Assembly: GCF_000374125.1 (NCBI RefSeq)
Contig: NZ_KB893637.1
Location: 1-64,000, forward strand
DNA from: Niabella aurantiaca DSM 17617
Lineage (GTDB): Bacteria > Bacteroidota > Bacteroidia > Chitinophagales > Chitinophagaceae
Reading direction: 5' to 3'
Length of the DNA: 64,000 bases
Part shown: positions 24,662-34,723 of the stretch, one piece after another
Position numbering within the stretch: the stretch's first letter is position 1
Layout: the number at the start of each line of letters is the position of its first letter
Translations under genes and position numbers: made by a program
The notes under the pieces: model-generated
What the model was told of the DNA's origin: nothing
Seen by the model: the letters and a program-made list of their open reading frames with translations, nothing else
The model's database searches: none

Positions 24662-24855
24662 TATCGTAATTTGAGTAAAAATAATAACTATGCAGAGAAA
24701 CGCAAATATTTATTGAAAATCAGTATCATACTGGTTTGTAGCTTCCTAGATATATAGAATATATCCCCATTATTAACAAATAAATAATTTAACATTTCCC
24801 GGGGGAAGGGTTATGCGATTTTGGCTACTTTTATTGCCTCGCTAAACCACTTCAA

Positions 24856-25044
24856 ATGAACCCTTACGTTTTATTTCCTGTAGTTTGGATTGTTGCTAAC
24901 AGCATTTATTCCATTATCATGTATGCCTTTTTAAAGGACCGCCTGTTTAAGGAAAAATACCTTACGATCCTGAAAGTTTCACTTGTAAGTCTCTGGATCA
25001 TTTCCTTGCTGGCCATTGCCGTGGCCTATGTACTGTTCTTATAA
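24856..25044 (+). CDS. Small two-helix membrane protein
   Basis: 62 residues starting MNPYVLFPVVWIVANS. Two hydrophobic segments (about 4-24 and 42-62) are joined by a basic turn (LKDRLFKEKY), so a hairpin membrane protein is likely. A TACTTTTA promoter-like sequence lies about 30 bp before the ATG. No family recognised. It precedes the cbpA-like gene by 72 bp on the same strand, but a link is not shown. Confidence 0.55.
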   Translation: MNPYVLFPVVWIVANSIYSIIMYAFLKDRLFKEKYLTILKVSLVSLWIISLLAIAVAYVLFL

Positions 25045-25116
25045 AGTTTCTCCGCAGACAAGATGTTTATTGGATTTTTTCCATTTATGTTTTAACTTGA
25101 AACATATTTTGAGTAA

Positions 25117-26031
25117 ATGGATTATATCGACTATTATAAAATCCTGGGAGTTACAAAGGACGCGTCGGCGGATGATATCAGGAAAGCCTATCGTAAGCTG
25201 GCGCGCAAACACCACCCCGATCTGAATCCTGATGATAAAGAAGCCGTAAAATTATTTCAGCAGATCAATGAGGCGCACGAAGTGCTGAGCGACCCGGAAA
25301 AAAGAAAAAAATATGATCAATACGGGGCCGACTGGAAGCATGCCGACAAGTTTGAGCAGACCCGGCGGCAGCAGGCTTCCGGCGGAAGGGCAAACCCGTT
25401 TGAGGAAGCCGGCCAGTACACGTACAGCTCCGGCGATGCGGAAGATTTCTCCGATTTCTTTTCTTCTCTTTTCGGTAACCGCGGCGAAGGTGGGCGGTCT
25501 GGTGTACGGTTTAAAGGGCAGGACTACCGGGCTTCAGTACAGCTGAACCTGACGGATGCCTACAAGACGCATCAGCAGACCTTTACCGTGAACGGCAGGA
25601 ACATACGCATTACGGTGCCTGCAGGAATTGAGAACGGGCAGGAAATAAAGATTGCCGGTTATGGTGCACCCGGGGCAAACGGAGGCCCCAGCGGAGACCT
25701 GTATATTACCTTTGCCATTCAGAATGATACTGCCTTTACCCGTAAAGGGAATGACCTGTACACCCAGGTACCCCTCGATTTATACAAAGCGGTTTTGGGC
25801 GGAGAGCAAACCATTGACACCATGGAAGGAAAGGTAAAGCTGACCATTAAGCCGGAAACACAAAATGAAACAAAAGTGCGTCTGAAAGGGAAGGGGTTCC
25901 CGGTATATAAAAAAGAAGGGACTTTTGGGGATCTGTATATTACCTATCAGGTGCAGCTGCCAAAGAACTTATCTCCGAAAGCAAAAGAACTGTTTAACGA
26001 ACTGGCAAAGGAGGCAGAAAAACAATCATGA
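25117..26031 (+). CDS. cbpA: DnaJ-type co-chaperone, CbpA-like
   Basis: 304 residues. The J domain (residues 1-70: [20 protein letters not shown], catalytic HPD at 33-35) stimulates the ATPase of DnaK. A Gly/Phe-rich linker (about 75-125) follows, then two C-terminal beta-sandwich substrate-binding domains ([38 protein letters not shown]). There is no cysteine-rich zinc domain, which marks it as the CbpA/DnaJ-B type. The next gene encodes CbpM, its specific inhibitor in proteobacteria, overlapping by four bases. Confidence 0.93.
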   Translation: MDYIDYYKILGVTKDASADDIRKAYRKLARKHHPDLNPDDKEAVKLFQQINEAHEVLSDPEKRKKYDQYGADWKHADKFEQTRRQQASGGRANPFEEAGQYTYSSGDAEDFSDFFSSLFGNRGEGGRSGVRFKGQDYRASVQLNLTDAYKTHQQTFTVNGRNIRITVPAGIENGQEIKIAGYGAPGANGGPSGDLYITFAIQNDTAFTRKGNDLYTQVPLDLYKAVLGGEQTIDTMEGKVKLTIKPETQNETKVRLKGKGFPVYKKEGTFGDLYITYQVQLPKNLSPKAKELFNELAKEAEKQS

Positions 26032-26315
26032 CAGAGAACAGCAATAACATATCCGTAGAACAATGCTGTGCTTATTACAGCATTGAGGTTGCCTTTATTC
26101 AATCGCTGAACGATCATGGGCTGATTGAGCTGGTCCGGCAGGATGAACATTATTTTATCGGGTTTGAGCAATTGACCAACCTCGAAAAATACATGCATAT
26201 GCACTACGATCTTGATATCAATATGGAGGGACTGGAAACCATAGCCCACTTGCTGAACAGGGTACATGCGCTGCAAACGGAGATCCGCTTGCTTCGGAAT
26301 GAACTGGGGCACTAA
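26028..26315 (+). CDS. cbpM: CbpM-like chaperone modulator
   Basis: 95 residues. [26 protein letters not shown] near the N-terminus and [25 protein letters not shown] in the middle are characteristic of the small MerR-like CbpM family; a C-terminal coiled segment ends [13 protein letters not shown]. CbpM binds the J domain of CbpA and blocks its action on DnaK. Its ATG overlaps the cbpA stop, so the two are translationally coupled. Confidence 0.9.
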   Translation: MTENSNNISVEQCCAYYSIEVAFIQSLNDHGLIELVRQDEHYFIGFEQLTNLEKYMHMHYDLDINMEGLETIAHLLNRVHALQTEIRLLRNELGH

Positions 26316-26417
26316 GGAATCCTGCAGCTGACGATAAAGTTACTTTGCAGATGAATAAATATATCATTGAATAATTCCGTTTACAGGAAACGGCGGACCG
26401 CCGCACGGAGAGGGGCA

Positions 26418-26858
26418 GTGCTGAAGTGTTGCCTGCTGTTTTGTTTTATTGCAGGAATGCGATACGCCAATGCGCAGGATACCGCCGTTCCCAGTGGCAT
26501 TGCAGAGCAGTTTTACATGCAATATCCATATGCCACAGACCTGAAATATGCCGCGGAAGGAAACCAGATCATCGTGGATTTCCTGATGAAAAATGAAAAA
26601 TACGAAGCCTTTTATAAAAAAAATGAATGGACCTACACCGTCATGGATTTTAGTTATGACCGGCTCCCGGATAAGATCAAGGAAGGTTTCAAAAGGTCGC
26701 GTCTGGGGGAAGCTGTTGTTGCAGATGTGGCTGTGGTCTATATCCCCAGCGGGTTTGAAACCTACCGCTTTCAGCTGAAAGACACCGGTACAACCAAAAA
26801 ATACCACTATTTCAGCGAGTCCGGAAAGATGCTTCATGCGCCTCCTTACCAGGACTGA
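26418..26858 (+). CDS. Secreted protein of unknown function (PepSY-like)
   Basis: 146 residues from a GTG at 26418. This start gives a good signal peptide (MLKCCLLFCFIAGMRYANAQ) with GGAGAGG just upstream; the frame continues to a TTG at 26367, which would add a basic extension. The mature part has VPSGIAEQFYMQYPYATDLKY, then KYEAFYKKNEWTYTVMDFSY and TYRFQLKDTG. This layout, a helix followed by a strand pair with a Phe/Tyr-rich core, resembles Bacteroidota beta-lactamase-inhibitor-like PepSY relatives; the match is weak. Likely periplasmic. Confidence 0.65.
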   Translation: MLKCCLLFCFIAGMRYANAQDTAVPSGIAEQFYMQYPYATDLKYAAEGNQIIVDFLMKNEKYEAFYKKNEWTYTVMDFSYDRLPDKIKEGFKRSRLGEAVVADVAVVYIPSGFETYRFQLKDTGTTKKYHYFSESGKMLHAPPYQD

Positions 26859-26932
26859 CCGGTCATTTATCGTTTTCAGCGCCCTTTCTTTCTGTTTTTT
26901 TGTTATTTTTCGCGGAATTTAAAATTTGAATC

Positions 26933-28786
26933 ATGCGCATCTTAAAAGGGATTTTGTTTTTATTGTTCATCGGTTCCGTAGTTTCAGCGGATGCACAAAA
27001 AGGCTATTGGCAGCAGCGGGTAAAATATCGTATGGATATTGATATGAATGTGCAAACCAACCGGTTTACAGGAAAACAGCAGCTGGAATACTGGAATCGC
27101 TCGCCGGATACGCTGGACCGGGTGTACTATCATTTGTTCTGGAATGCATTTCAGCCGGGAAGCATGATGGATGAGCGGAGCAAAAGGCAGGGAACGATCC
27201 TTGTAGGAGACAAGCCTGATTGGGATCGCCGCGTTAAGGACCGGATCAGCGGGCTGAAACCGGACGAGATCGGCTATCAGAAAATACATGCGCTTAAAAT
27301 GAACGGGGTGCCTCAGAAATATGTGGTGCAGGGTACCATCCTGATCGTGCACCTTACCCAGCCGGTACTCCCGGGGCAGAAAGTGGTTTTTGACATGGAT
27401 TTTGAAGCCCAGGTGCCTTTACAGATCAGGAGAAGCGGACGCGACAATCCGGATACCAAAGTGCGCTACTCCATGAGCCAGTGGTATCCGAAGATCAGTG
27501 TTTACGACAAAGAAGGCTGGCATCCCACTCCTTACGTGGGCCGCGAGTTTTACGGGAATTTTGGCGATTTTGAAGTGAATATCACCATTGATAAAAACTA
27601 TATACTGGGCGGTACCGGATACATTACCAATGCCAATCAGATCGGCTATGGCTATGAGGCAGAAGGAGTAAAGGTTGCCCGGCCTGCCGGCGACCGGCTT
27701 ACCTGGAAGTTTGTGGCGCCCGAGGTGCATGACTTTGTATGGGCAGCGGACCCGGAGTTCATTCATAAAACAAAAAAAGTGCGGAGCGATCTTACGCTGC
27801 ACCTGCTTTATAAAGTGGCAAAATCCAAACCGGAGAGATGGGAAAAGATCCTGTCTGATGCTGAACGGGCGCTGCCCTATATAGAGCGGACCTTTGGCCG
27901 GTATCCGTATAAACAATATTCCTTTATTACCGGCGGCGATGGCGGGATGGAGTATCCCATGGCCACCCTGCTGGCTTCGCCCGGGGCCTGGCTGCATGAA
28001 TGGATGCATGAGTGGTTTTACGGCCGGCTGGCCACGAACGAAACCCTGTACCCGTGGATGGACGAGGGCGGAGCCGATTATGCAGATACCCGCGTTTCCG
28101 GCTGGCTGCACCAGCAGGGCGTGCCGGGTTATGAACGGCCGGACTCTACCTATATTTATTACCTCAATACCGTAAAGAGTGGTAAAGAAGAAGCGCTGAG
28201 CACGCCCGCCGATCATTTCAATACCAATTATGCCTATGGACAGGGCAGTTATATCAAAGGCGCATTGTTCCTGGTGCAGCTGGGCTATATACTGGGGGAT
28301 TCGGTGCGGGACAAGGTATTGTTGAACTACTACGATCAATGGAAGTTCAAACACCCGGACCCGGATGATTTTATCCGCGTGGCCGAGCGGACAAGTGGTG
28401 CCGAGCTGGACTGGTATAAGAACTATTGGATCTACAGTACAAAAACCATTGATTATGCTATCGACAGCCTTTGGGAGGAGGGGGGCAGGACAAAGATCCG
28501 CTTACGCAATGATGGACTGATGCCAATGCCCATAGACTTTTTGATTACTTTTAAGGATGGCTCAAAGGAAATGCACAATGTTCCCCTGGACCTGATGTAT
28601 CATGCGAAGCCGGCAGAGCGCACAGCGATGCAATGGAAGGTATATGAACCCTGGCCCTGGACCAATAAGTACTATACCGTCGAAACAACACACCGTTTAA
28701 CGGAAATTGCTACGGGGGAAATTGATCCCGGAAAACGGATGGCTGACATTAACCGCAGGAATAACCGGATCGAATTAAAATACTAA
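26933..28786 (+). CDS. Secreted M1-family metallopeptidase
   Basis: 617 residues. A signal peptide (MRILKGILFLLFIGSVVSADA) sends it to the envelope. The N-terminal beta domain (MDIDMNVQTNRFTGKQQLEY) is that of M1 aminopeptidases. The active site is H355-E-W-M-H359 and the third zinc ligand Glu378 (WMDEGGADYAD). The usual GxMEN substrate motif is represented by GGMEYPM at 338-344. It lacks a C-terminal sorting domain, so it is probably periplasmic. A 13-bp hairpin terminator follows and faces the convergent M28 gene. Confidence 0.92.
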   Translation: MRILKGILFLLFIGSVVSADAQKGYWQQRVKYRMDIDMNVQTNRFTGKQQLEYWNRSPDTLDRVYYHLFWNAFQPGSMMDERSKRQGTILVGDKPDWDRRVKDRISGLKPDEIGYQKIHALKMNGVPQKYVVQGTILIVHLTQPVLPGQKVVFDMDFEAQVPLQIRRSGRDNPDTKVRYSMSQWYPKISVYDKEGWHPTPYVGREFYGNFGDFEVNITIDKNYILGGTGYITNANQIGYGYEAEGVKVARPAGDRLTWKFVAPEVHDFVWAADPEFIHKTKKVRSDLTLHLLYKVAKSKPERWEKILSDAERALPYIERTFGRYPYKQYSFITGGDGGMEYPMATLLASPGAWLHEWMHEWFYGRLATNETLYPWMDEGGADYADTRVSGWLHQQGVPGYERPDSTYIYYLNTVKSGKEEALSTPADHFNTNYAYGQGSYIKGALFLVQLGYILGDSVRDKVLLNYYDQWKFKHPDPDDFIRVAERTSGAELDWYKNYWIYSTKTIDYAIDSLWEEGGRTKIRLRNDGLMPMPIDFLITFKDGSKEMHNVPLDLMYHAKPAERTAMQWKVYEPWPWTNKYYTVETTHRLTEIATGEIDPGKRMADINRRNNRIELKY

Positions 28787-28806
28787 GCGGCAAGGCCGTA
28801 CGGAAG

Positions 28807-28850
28807 CCGCGTTAAAGAACTACAGGCAATATTCTTTAACGCGGTCTTTT
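28807..28850 (+). terminator. Hairpin terminator between M1 and M28 genes
   Basis: CCGCGTTAAAGAA (28807-28819) pairs perfectly with TTCTTTAACGCGG (28832-28844) across a 12-base loop, followed by TCTTTT. It serves the rightward M1 gene; the convergent M28 gene stops at 28865, so it may work in both directions. Confidence 0.85.
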
Positions 28851-28864
28851 AATGCCTGCACGTT

Positions 28865-30448
28865 TTATTTTTTATGTTCAACACCGCCCCGGCGCTCGGG
28901 CTCTTTCATCTCCGGCCAGGCAGCTTGTTTTCCGTTGGTCACCGGTAGCACCCGTTTTTCGCGATTGGCAAACAGGGGGTCTTCAGAAGCCATGTATGCC
29001 AATACGGCGGTGAGGATGACATTGTTTTTGACTTCGTCAAAGACGATCTTGTCATAAGTATCCCGGTTGGTATGCCAGGTATATCCGCCGTATCCCCAGC
29101 TGAGCGAACTCAATACAAAAGCAGGAACACCCGCCGCTACAAAAGAAGCATGGTCCGACCCGCCGCCGCCCGGCATACCGGGAAAGCTGGTTTCGATGCC
29201 CGCGGTTATTTTCCGCGGAGCAGCGGCCAGCCACCGGCCCAGGTAATCATACGCATTTACAAAGCCCTGGCCACTGATGGTTGCGATGCGCCCGGTACCA
29301 TTGTCCTGGTTAAATACTGCCTGGGTATGCTGCACGATCCCGGGGTTATCTTTTACAAAAGCCCGGGAGCCGTTTAACCCCTGTTCTTCGCTTCCCCAAA
29401 GGCAGATGAGTATGGTGCGTTTATTATGGGGATATAATTTTTTCAATACCCGAATGGTCTCCATCATGGTAAGGGTGCCGGTACCATTGTCTGTGGCGCC
29501 CTGGGCTCCGTCCCATGAATCAAAATGCGCGGAAAGGATGACATATTCATCCGGCTTTTCTTTTCCTTCGATCCGGCCGACGACATTGAATGTTTTTGCC
29601 ATGCCCAGCTCTTTTGATTGTACATCGATCCGGATGCGGGGCGATTGCCCGTTTACCGCCATGCGGTACAGCATGCCATAGTCTTCTACCGAGATATCAA
29701 TAGTGGGTATCTGTTGGGTGCGCGCGCCAAAAATGCGGTTGGCCCCCATGATGCCCGTCCAGTTGGAAATAGCAATTGCTGCCGCCCCGGCTTTTTCCAA
29801 CGCCCCCGGCAGCGTACCGACGGTATATCCGGTATGATCAATAAGCTTGCGGAATGCTTCAGCGTCTGCTGCTCGTTCCTGCATCATCTTTTCATAAAGT
29901 TCGGGTGTTGCAAATTCTTTGATCTGGTAATCCGGTCTTCCGGAGCGCTGGTATTGCGACATGAGGACCACTTTCCCTTTTATCGTTTTTAGCCAGGCGG
30001 CAAAGGCCGCGGGATCTTTTACAAAGGGCAGCACCATCACATTGCCCTGCACCGGTTTTTTGGTTGCCGGGCTCCAGGCCAGTTGTGTGGCGTCAAGGCT
30101 CTTGATGCGGGGCGCAATCATTTCGACCCGGGATAGACCCCGTTGCCATCCGCGCCATTCGCCGAATGGTTCTTCGCTGGCTGGCACGCCCCAGCTTTTC
30201 AGTTTGGTAATGGCCCAGTTCCCTGCCTGTTGCATCTCCGGGGTACCTACCAACCGGGGTCCGATGCCGTCCAGCAACTCGCTTGCCAGCTTTTCCAGTT
30301 GCGAGTGATGACTGACCTCTGCAACAATTTCTTCTACTATGGGCAATAGTTTTTCGCTGTTGGCGGAACCTGCAGACTGGGCAAAGGACGACAGGTACGG
30401 ACCGCAAAGGATCCCAATAACAAAAATTAATCTTAAAGAATTCCTCAT
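28865..30448 (-). CDS. Secreted M28-family metallopeptidase
   Basis: 527 residues from ATG 30448, which gives the signal peptide MRNSLRLIFVIGILCGPYLS. A protease-associated-type domain lies in the N-terminal half (around 150-260). The catalytic co-catalytic zinc domain has ILSAHFDSWDGAQGATDNGTGT (His/Asp ligands), LWGSEEQGLNGS (catalytic Glu pair), FNQDNGTG and SDHASFVAAGVPAF, and the last ligand in WHTNRDTYDKI. M28 enzymes remove N-terminal amino acids. It is transcribed towards the M1 peptidase; both may serve extracytoplasmic peptide use. Confidence 0.93.
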   Translation of the reverse strand: MRNSLRLIFVIGILCGPYLSSFAQSAGSANSEKLLPIVEEIVAEVSHHSQLEKLASELLDGIGPRLVGTPEMQQAGNWAITKLKSWGVPASEEPFGEWRGWQRGLSRVEMIAPRIKSLDATQLAWSPATKKPVQGNVMVLPFVKDPAAFAAWLKTIKGKVVLMSQYQRSGRPDYQIKEFATPELYEKMMQERAADAEAFRKLIDHTGYTVGTLPGALEKAGAAAIAISNWTGIMGANRIFGARTQQIPTIDISVEDYGMLYRMAVNGQSPRIRIDVQSKELGMAKTFNVVGRIEGKEKPDEYVILSAHFDSWDGAQGATDNGTGTLTMMETIRVLKKLYPHNKRTILICLWGSEEQGLNGSRAFVKDNPGIVQHTQAVFNQDNGTGRIATISGQGFVNAYDYLGRWLAAAPRKITAGIETSFPGMPGGGGSDHASFVAAGVPAFVLSSLSWGYGGYTWHTNRDTYDKIVFDEVKNNVILTAVLAYMASEDPLFANREKRVLPVTNGKQAAWPEMKEPERRGGVEHKK

Positions 30449-30924
30449 GACGTTAAACGGATGGTTGATTGATGCCAATATAGGCACTTTCGTGCGGAAT
30501 GCAAAAGGAAGTGCGTGTACACTGTACAGAATGTGGGATGCATTTGCCGCCTGAAACCTTTCCGCCGCCGGGTCAGGCAAGGGAGAGGGGTAAGCCGCAG
30601 AGGCGCAGATTTAGGACGGGGGTGATTTATTTACGCTGCGATCCGGCAAATGAATGCTTGAATACAGCGGGATGATATTATCCGGATGGCCGCAGATGCG
30701 CAGATGAGGTGGATGGCGTGGTAAATCCGGTCAGCAGCAATCGGATGCCCGGATGCAACGGGTCATACCGGCCGGCAACGGGCTGCAGGTCTGCCCTGAA
30801 GGGGCCTGTTTGTTATGATACTGAATTTCAGGGTTTCCATCTGCGGATCTGTAGCTATAAAATTTTATGCATCCGCCCCGGGTCCACCCATGGGTAAACC
30901 ATAAATGCGCTATTTTTACACCCC
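30449..30924. other. Gene-free stretch
   Basis: About 475 bp with no gene. Two short related segments, GCCGCAGAGGCGCAGATT (30596-30613) and GCCGCAGATGCGCAGATG (30690-30707), are reminiscent of Bacteroidota intergenic repeats. A promoter-like TATTTTTA (30911-30918) stands six bases before the FkbM start. Confidence 0.45.
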
Positions 30925-31695
30925 ATGAAGCGCAAGTATATCCCGCAGGTTGTGACGACGGCCGCCAAGAATTTGGCCTACCGGTTTTATCATTTTACAG
31001 AGAAGGTATTGCAACCTCCGTTTGATAAATACGATTTTGAAACCATGGACGTGATCAAAAGAGTGCTGCGGGAAAACAGCAACTGCATTGATATCGGCGC
31101 GCATAAAGGGGAGATCCTGAAAGCCATTCTGAAAGGGGCACCGGAGGGAAGCCATATGGCGTTTGAACCCATTCCCTATTTGTTTCAGCAGTTGCAGCGG
31201 AAATACGGCGGACGCGTACGCCTTTTTAATACCGCCCTTTCCAGCGAAGCCGGCGAAGCAGATTTTACCGTTTTTAAAGACCGGCCGGCTGTAAGCGGGT
31301 TAAAGGAACGGAGCTTTGAGGATGCCCGTTACGATACGGAAAAGATCCGCGTGCGGCTGGAACGCCTGGAAGACCTGGTACCCGGCAACCTGCCCATTCA
31401 CCTGATCAAAATTGATGTGGAGGGTGCCGAGCTGGAGGTATTAAAAGGAGCCCGGCGCATTCTTGAGCAATATAAGCCGGTGGTCTTGTTTGAGTTTGGA
31501 AAGGGGGGCAGCGACCTGTATGGGGCCACTCCGGAGCTGATGTTTGATTTTTTTGATGCGTTGGGTTATACGCTTACCCTGCAGCGATATTTTCTGAAAG
31601 GCTACCAGGGACTGAACCGGCATGAATTCATCGGTCAGTTTGAAAAAGGGTATAATTATTTTTTTATGGCCTATGATGCAGGAAGGGAGATGTGA
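30925..31695 (+). CDS. FkbM-family methyltransferase
   Basis: 256 residues. The SAM-binding motif NCIDIGAHKGEILKAIL is at about residues 53-69, GSHMAFEPIPYLFQQL follows as motif II, and the characteristic FkbM segment LIKIDVEGAELEVLKGA is near residue 160. Such enzymes O-methylate sugars or small metabolites. No signal peptide or glycan-synthesis genes nearby, so the substrate is unclear. A short 5' leader (TATTTTTA six bases before ATG) is possible. Confidence 0.92.
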   Translation: MKRKYIPQVVTTAAKNLAYRFYHFTEKVLQPPFDKYDFETMDVIKRVLRENSNCIDIGAHKGEILKAILKGAPEGSHMAFEPIPYLFQQLQRKYGGRVRLFNTALSSEAGEADFTVFKDRPAVSGLKERSFEDARYDTEKIRVRLERLEDLVPGNLPIHLIKIDVEGAELEVLKGARRILEQYKPVVLFEFGKGGSDLYGATPELMFDFFDALGYTLTLQRYFLKGYQGLNRHEFIGQFEKGYNYFFMAYDAGREM

Positions 31696-31732
31696 AATGA
31701 GATGTGTACAGCGGGGAAGGAACCATATATTA

Positions 31733-31772
31733 ATTTGGAAATTTGAGCATATGGAAATGTGAAAATGAGCTG
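31733..31772 (+). repeat. ATTTG/ATGAG octamer array, site 2
   Basis: Five octamers in a row: ATTTGGAA, ATTTGAGC, ATATGGAA, ATGTGAAA, ATGAGCTG. It lies between the FkbM gene and the end of rsmG, not at a promoter. Confidence 0.65.
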
Positions 31773-31957
31773 CAGGATTGTGTTCCAGGCAAAATTTGAG
31801 AGGTCGTTCTGCCACGGTGAAGCTCCTCGTCATTGATTCCTCGTTCTCCACTTAATAACGGGCAAAAGATATGGGCAGTAGGTTTTACGGCAATGAAAAG
31901 AACTCCCGTATCCGGAAAAGAAAAGCTCTGCATCTCCGGGACAATAGAACGCGCCAG

Positions 31958-32608
31958 TTATTTCGGTACATATACCAGGTACTTTTCTTCAAAGAATGGT
32001 TCGGGAAAAAGATCGTTGATGGCCATTATATGCGGCCGGGTACCGCTTTCAAAGATCTCCTCTGTAAGATCGCCGCCCTTCAGGCAGATCAGCCCCGGGG
32101 CATGGTCGCCTTTTTCGATGAGCCTTGTGGTATGTTTGGCCGGGTCTTTCCGGATCAGCGGTTTGCTCCATTGCCAGAGGTCCTTTAACGGGGCCACTGC
32201 TCTGGATACGACGAAATCGAATTTTTTATCCTTTACATCCTCGATCCGGCAATGCCGGGTCTGCAGGTTTTTTAAACCGATGGCCTCGCTTACCGCATCC
32301 ACGACCTTTAATTTTTTGCCGATGCTATCCACCAGCAGGAAGGTGACCCCGGGGAAGAAGATCGCCAGGGGAACTCCCGGGAAGCCGCCGCCTGCGCCCA
32401 GATCCACTACCTGTGTGCCGGGTTGAAAGTTAAAGACCGCCGCTATGCTGAGCGAGTGCAGCACATGCTTTTCATAAAGGCCGTCGATATCCTTCCGGCT
32501 GATCACATTTATTTTTTCGTTCCAGTCTTTGTACAGCCCCTCCAAAGCTTTGAATTGCTCCAGTTGTACGGGTGTAAAATCGTCAAAGTAGCGCTGCAGG
32601 ACGTCCAT
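31958..32608 (-). CDS. rsmG: 16S rRNA (guanine527-N7)-methyltransferase
   Basis: 216 residues from ATG 32608 (MDVLQRYFDDFTPVQLEQFK), the family's normal length; the longer frame to 32683 reads through an octamer array and is not real. SAM motif VVDLGAGGGFPGVPLAI is at 67-83, and ISRKDIDGLYEKHVLHSL at 36-53 is the diagnostic N-terminal motif (NVISRKD-H-HSL). FVVSRAVAPL is motif IV. It modifies G527 near the decoding site; loss gives low-level streptomycin resistance. A TTTCTTTG element lies four bases before ATG. Confidence 0.95.
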   Translation of the reverse strand: MDVLQRYFDDFTPVQLEQFKALEGLYKDWNEKINVISRKDIDGLYEKHVLHSLSIAAVFNFQPGTQVVDLGAGGGFPGVPLAIFFPGVTFLLVDSIGKKLKVVDAVSEAIGLKNLQTRHCRIEDVKDKKFDFVVSRAVAPLKDLWQWSKPLIRKDPAKHTTRLIEKGDHAPGLICLKGGDLTEEIFESGTRPHIMAINDLFPEPFFEEKYLVYVPK

Positions 32609-33077
32609 GCTGCAAAGAAAGCGATTTTTGAAAACCCGGGAATATGGAAATTTGAGAATTTGAAAATGAGGGCTCCGTTGCAATTACATATTTTTCCCTC
32701 CGGGCCGGGCTCTGTTTCTATTTCGTAAAACGGGAATGTGGTTGGTCCACGGATCATAACAACGGGTCTGACGTCAGACTTTAAACGTGAAACAAAACAG
32801 GGTTCAGGAAGAATGAAACCGGATTTAACGTGAAACTTTAAGCGTGAAACCAAAAAAGGTTTGTGTATAACCTTGTTAATAATTGGTCCAGAAATAAAGA
32901 TTTTTTTCTACCCGTTTTAGGGTCTAAATTCGCTTCCTGATTTCAAAGGGACCGTAGCCTGGTCTCCCCTAAAATTGATAAATTTAAGGTTCGAAAATGA
33001 TCCAAGGAATCATTGGCTGGTGCTGATGATATCGGGATTTTTGTCTTAAAGGGCAGAAAAACAGTTGTTTTAATATA
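32609..33077. other. Intergenic region between rsmG and dnaB with two repeat types
   Basis: No gene. It holds an octamer array (32642-32673), two copies of a TTTAAACGTGAAAC-type motif (32771-32793 and 32823-32850) and then about 200 bp of A+T-rich sequence before dnaB. Divergent promoters for rsmG and dnaB must lie here. Confidence 0.55.
32642..32673 (+). repeat. ATTTG/ATGAG octamer array, site 3
   Basis: Four octamers: ATATGGAA, ATTTGAGA, ATTTGAAA, ATGAGGGC. It begins about 34 bp upstream of the rsmG start. Confidence 0.65.
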
Positions 33078-34658
33078 ATGGATTTAAAGGATATAAATAA
33101 AGACAGGAAGCAGAAGCGCAGAACGGCGGTAGATCTGGGAACGATGGTATATGGCAAAGTACCTCCCCAGGCCCGGGAGTTGGAAGAGGCCATCCTGGGG
33201 GCCATCATGCTGGAGAAGAATGCTTTTGATGCTGTTATCGAAGTATTAAAACCCGATTGTTTTTATGTGGATGCTAACCAGCGTATTTTCCGGGCCATGC
33301 AGTCGCTGGCCAATAAAAGCCAGCCCATCGATATCCTTACGGTGGTGGAAGAGCTAAAGGTAAGAGAAGAGCTGGAAATGGTAGGCGGTGCTTACTACGT
33401 TACCCGGCTGACCAATACCGTGGTGTCTGCCGCCAACATCGAATCGCATGCGCGGATCGTATTGCAAAAATTCATCCAGCGGGAGCTGATCCGGATCAGC
33501 GGTGAGATCATCAACGATGCATTTGAGGACAGTACGGATGTTTTTGAGCTGCTGGACGATGCCGAATCCAAATTATTTGAAATTACCAATTCCCACCTCC
33601 GCAGCACCATACAGCCGATCGATTCAGTATTGGTGCAGACCATCCAGCGGATCGAGGACCTGCGGCACCGCAATGAGGACATTACCGGTGTGCCCAGCGG
33701 GTTTAAGATGCTGGATAAGGTCACCTACGGCTGGCAGAATACGGACCTCATCATTCTGGCTGCCCGCCCTGCGGTGGGTAAAACAGCATTTGCGCTCAAC
33801 CTGGCGCGCAATGCGGTCATGAATAAAGTCAGGGAACACCCTACACCGGTAGCGTTCTTTTCGCTGGAGATGAGCGCCGCTCAGCTCGTGCAGCGGGTAC
33901 TGTCGGCGGAAAGCGAGATCATGCTGGAAAAGATCGCCCGCGGTAAGATGGAAGATCACGAAATGAAACAACTTTATACAAAGGGGATCCAGCGCCTTTC
34001 GCAGGCCCCGTTGTTTATTGATGATACACCGGCCCTGAATATTTTTGAGCTGCGGGCCAAATGCCGTAAATTAAAGAACAAGCACAACATCGGGATGATC
34101 ATTATTGATTACCTGCAGCTGATGAGCGGCAGCGGGGATTCAAGAGGCAACCGGGAGCAGGAGATCAGTACCATCAGCCGAAACCTGAAAGGGCTGGCCA
34201 AGGAGCTGAGCGTGCCCATTATCGCACTCTCCCAGCTAAGCCGGGAAGTGGAAAAGCGTGGCGCAAAAGATGGGAGCAAAGTGCCACAGCTGAGCGATCT
34301 TCGCGAATCCGGAGCCATCGAGCAGGATGCGGATATGGTCATGTTCCTGTACCGGCCGGACTATTATGATATGAACACCAATGCCGAAGGCGAGGACCAG
34401 CGCGGTCTTACCGAGGTAAAGATCGCCAAGCACCGGAACGGTTCGCTCGAAACCATTAAACTGAAGGCTTTATTGCATATTCAAAAATTCATCAGCTGGG
34501 AAGAGGATCCCTATAACATCATGGCCGCTCCGGGCAGCAGCTGGAAGAGGATCGACGAAGAAGAAGGAGGCGGCGGTGCCAAGCTGTTCCAGGTAGAAAG
34601 CAAGATGAACAAGATGAAAGATGACGAGTTTGACGACCTGGAAGATGCACCGTTTTAA
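33078..34658 (+). CDS. dnaB: Replicative DNA helicase
   Basis: 526 residues. The N-terminal helical DnaG-interaction domain (PQARELEEAILGAIMLEKNA, near 30-49) leads to the RecA-like motor: Walker A ARPAVGKTAF at 229-238, LFIDDTPALN, Walker B MIIIDYLQLMSG, and the family signature LSQLSREVEKR followed by SDLRESGAIEQDAD. No intein. It unwinds the fork with DnaG (encoded at 5788). An acidic Gly-rich tail ends the protein (EEEGGGGAKL, DEFDDLEDAPF). Confidence 0.97.
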   Translation: MDLKDINKDRKQKRRTAVDLGTMVYGKVPPQARELEEAILGAIMLEKNAFDAVIEVLKPDCFYVDANQRIFRAMQSLANKSQPIDILTVVEELKVREELEMVGGAYYVTRLTNTVVSAANIESHARIVLQKFIQRELIRISGEIINDAFEDSTDVFELLDDAESKLFEITNSHLRSTIQPIDSVLVQTIQRIEDLRHRNEDITGVPSGFKMLDKVTYGWQNTDLIILAARPAVGKTAFALNLARNAVMNKVREHPTPVAFFSLEMSAAQLVQRVLSAESEIMLEKIARGKMEDHEMKQLYTKGIQRLSQAPLFIDDTPALNIFELRAKCRKLKNKHNIGMIIIDYLQLMSGSGDSRGNREQEISTISRNLKGLAKELSVPIIALSQLSREVEKRGAKDGSKVPQLSDLRESGAIEQDADMVMFLYRPDYYDMNTNAEGEDQRGLTEVKIAKHRNGSLETIKLKALLHIQKFISWEEDPYNIMAAPGSSWKRIDEEEGGGGAKLFQVESKMNKMKDDEFDDLEDAPF

Positions 34659-34723
34659 TTTGTTTAAGGTATTCCCGGTGGCCCGGACAGGTTAAACTTT
34701 AAACATCAAACTAAACTCCCGTT

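Noticed and set aside
30709-30897. Small rightward frame between the M28 and FkbM genes
   Set aside because: No start context, no family, Cys/Arg-rich random composition.
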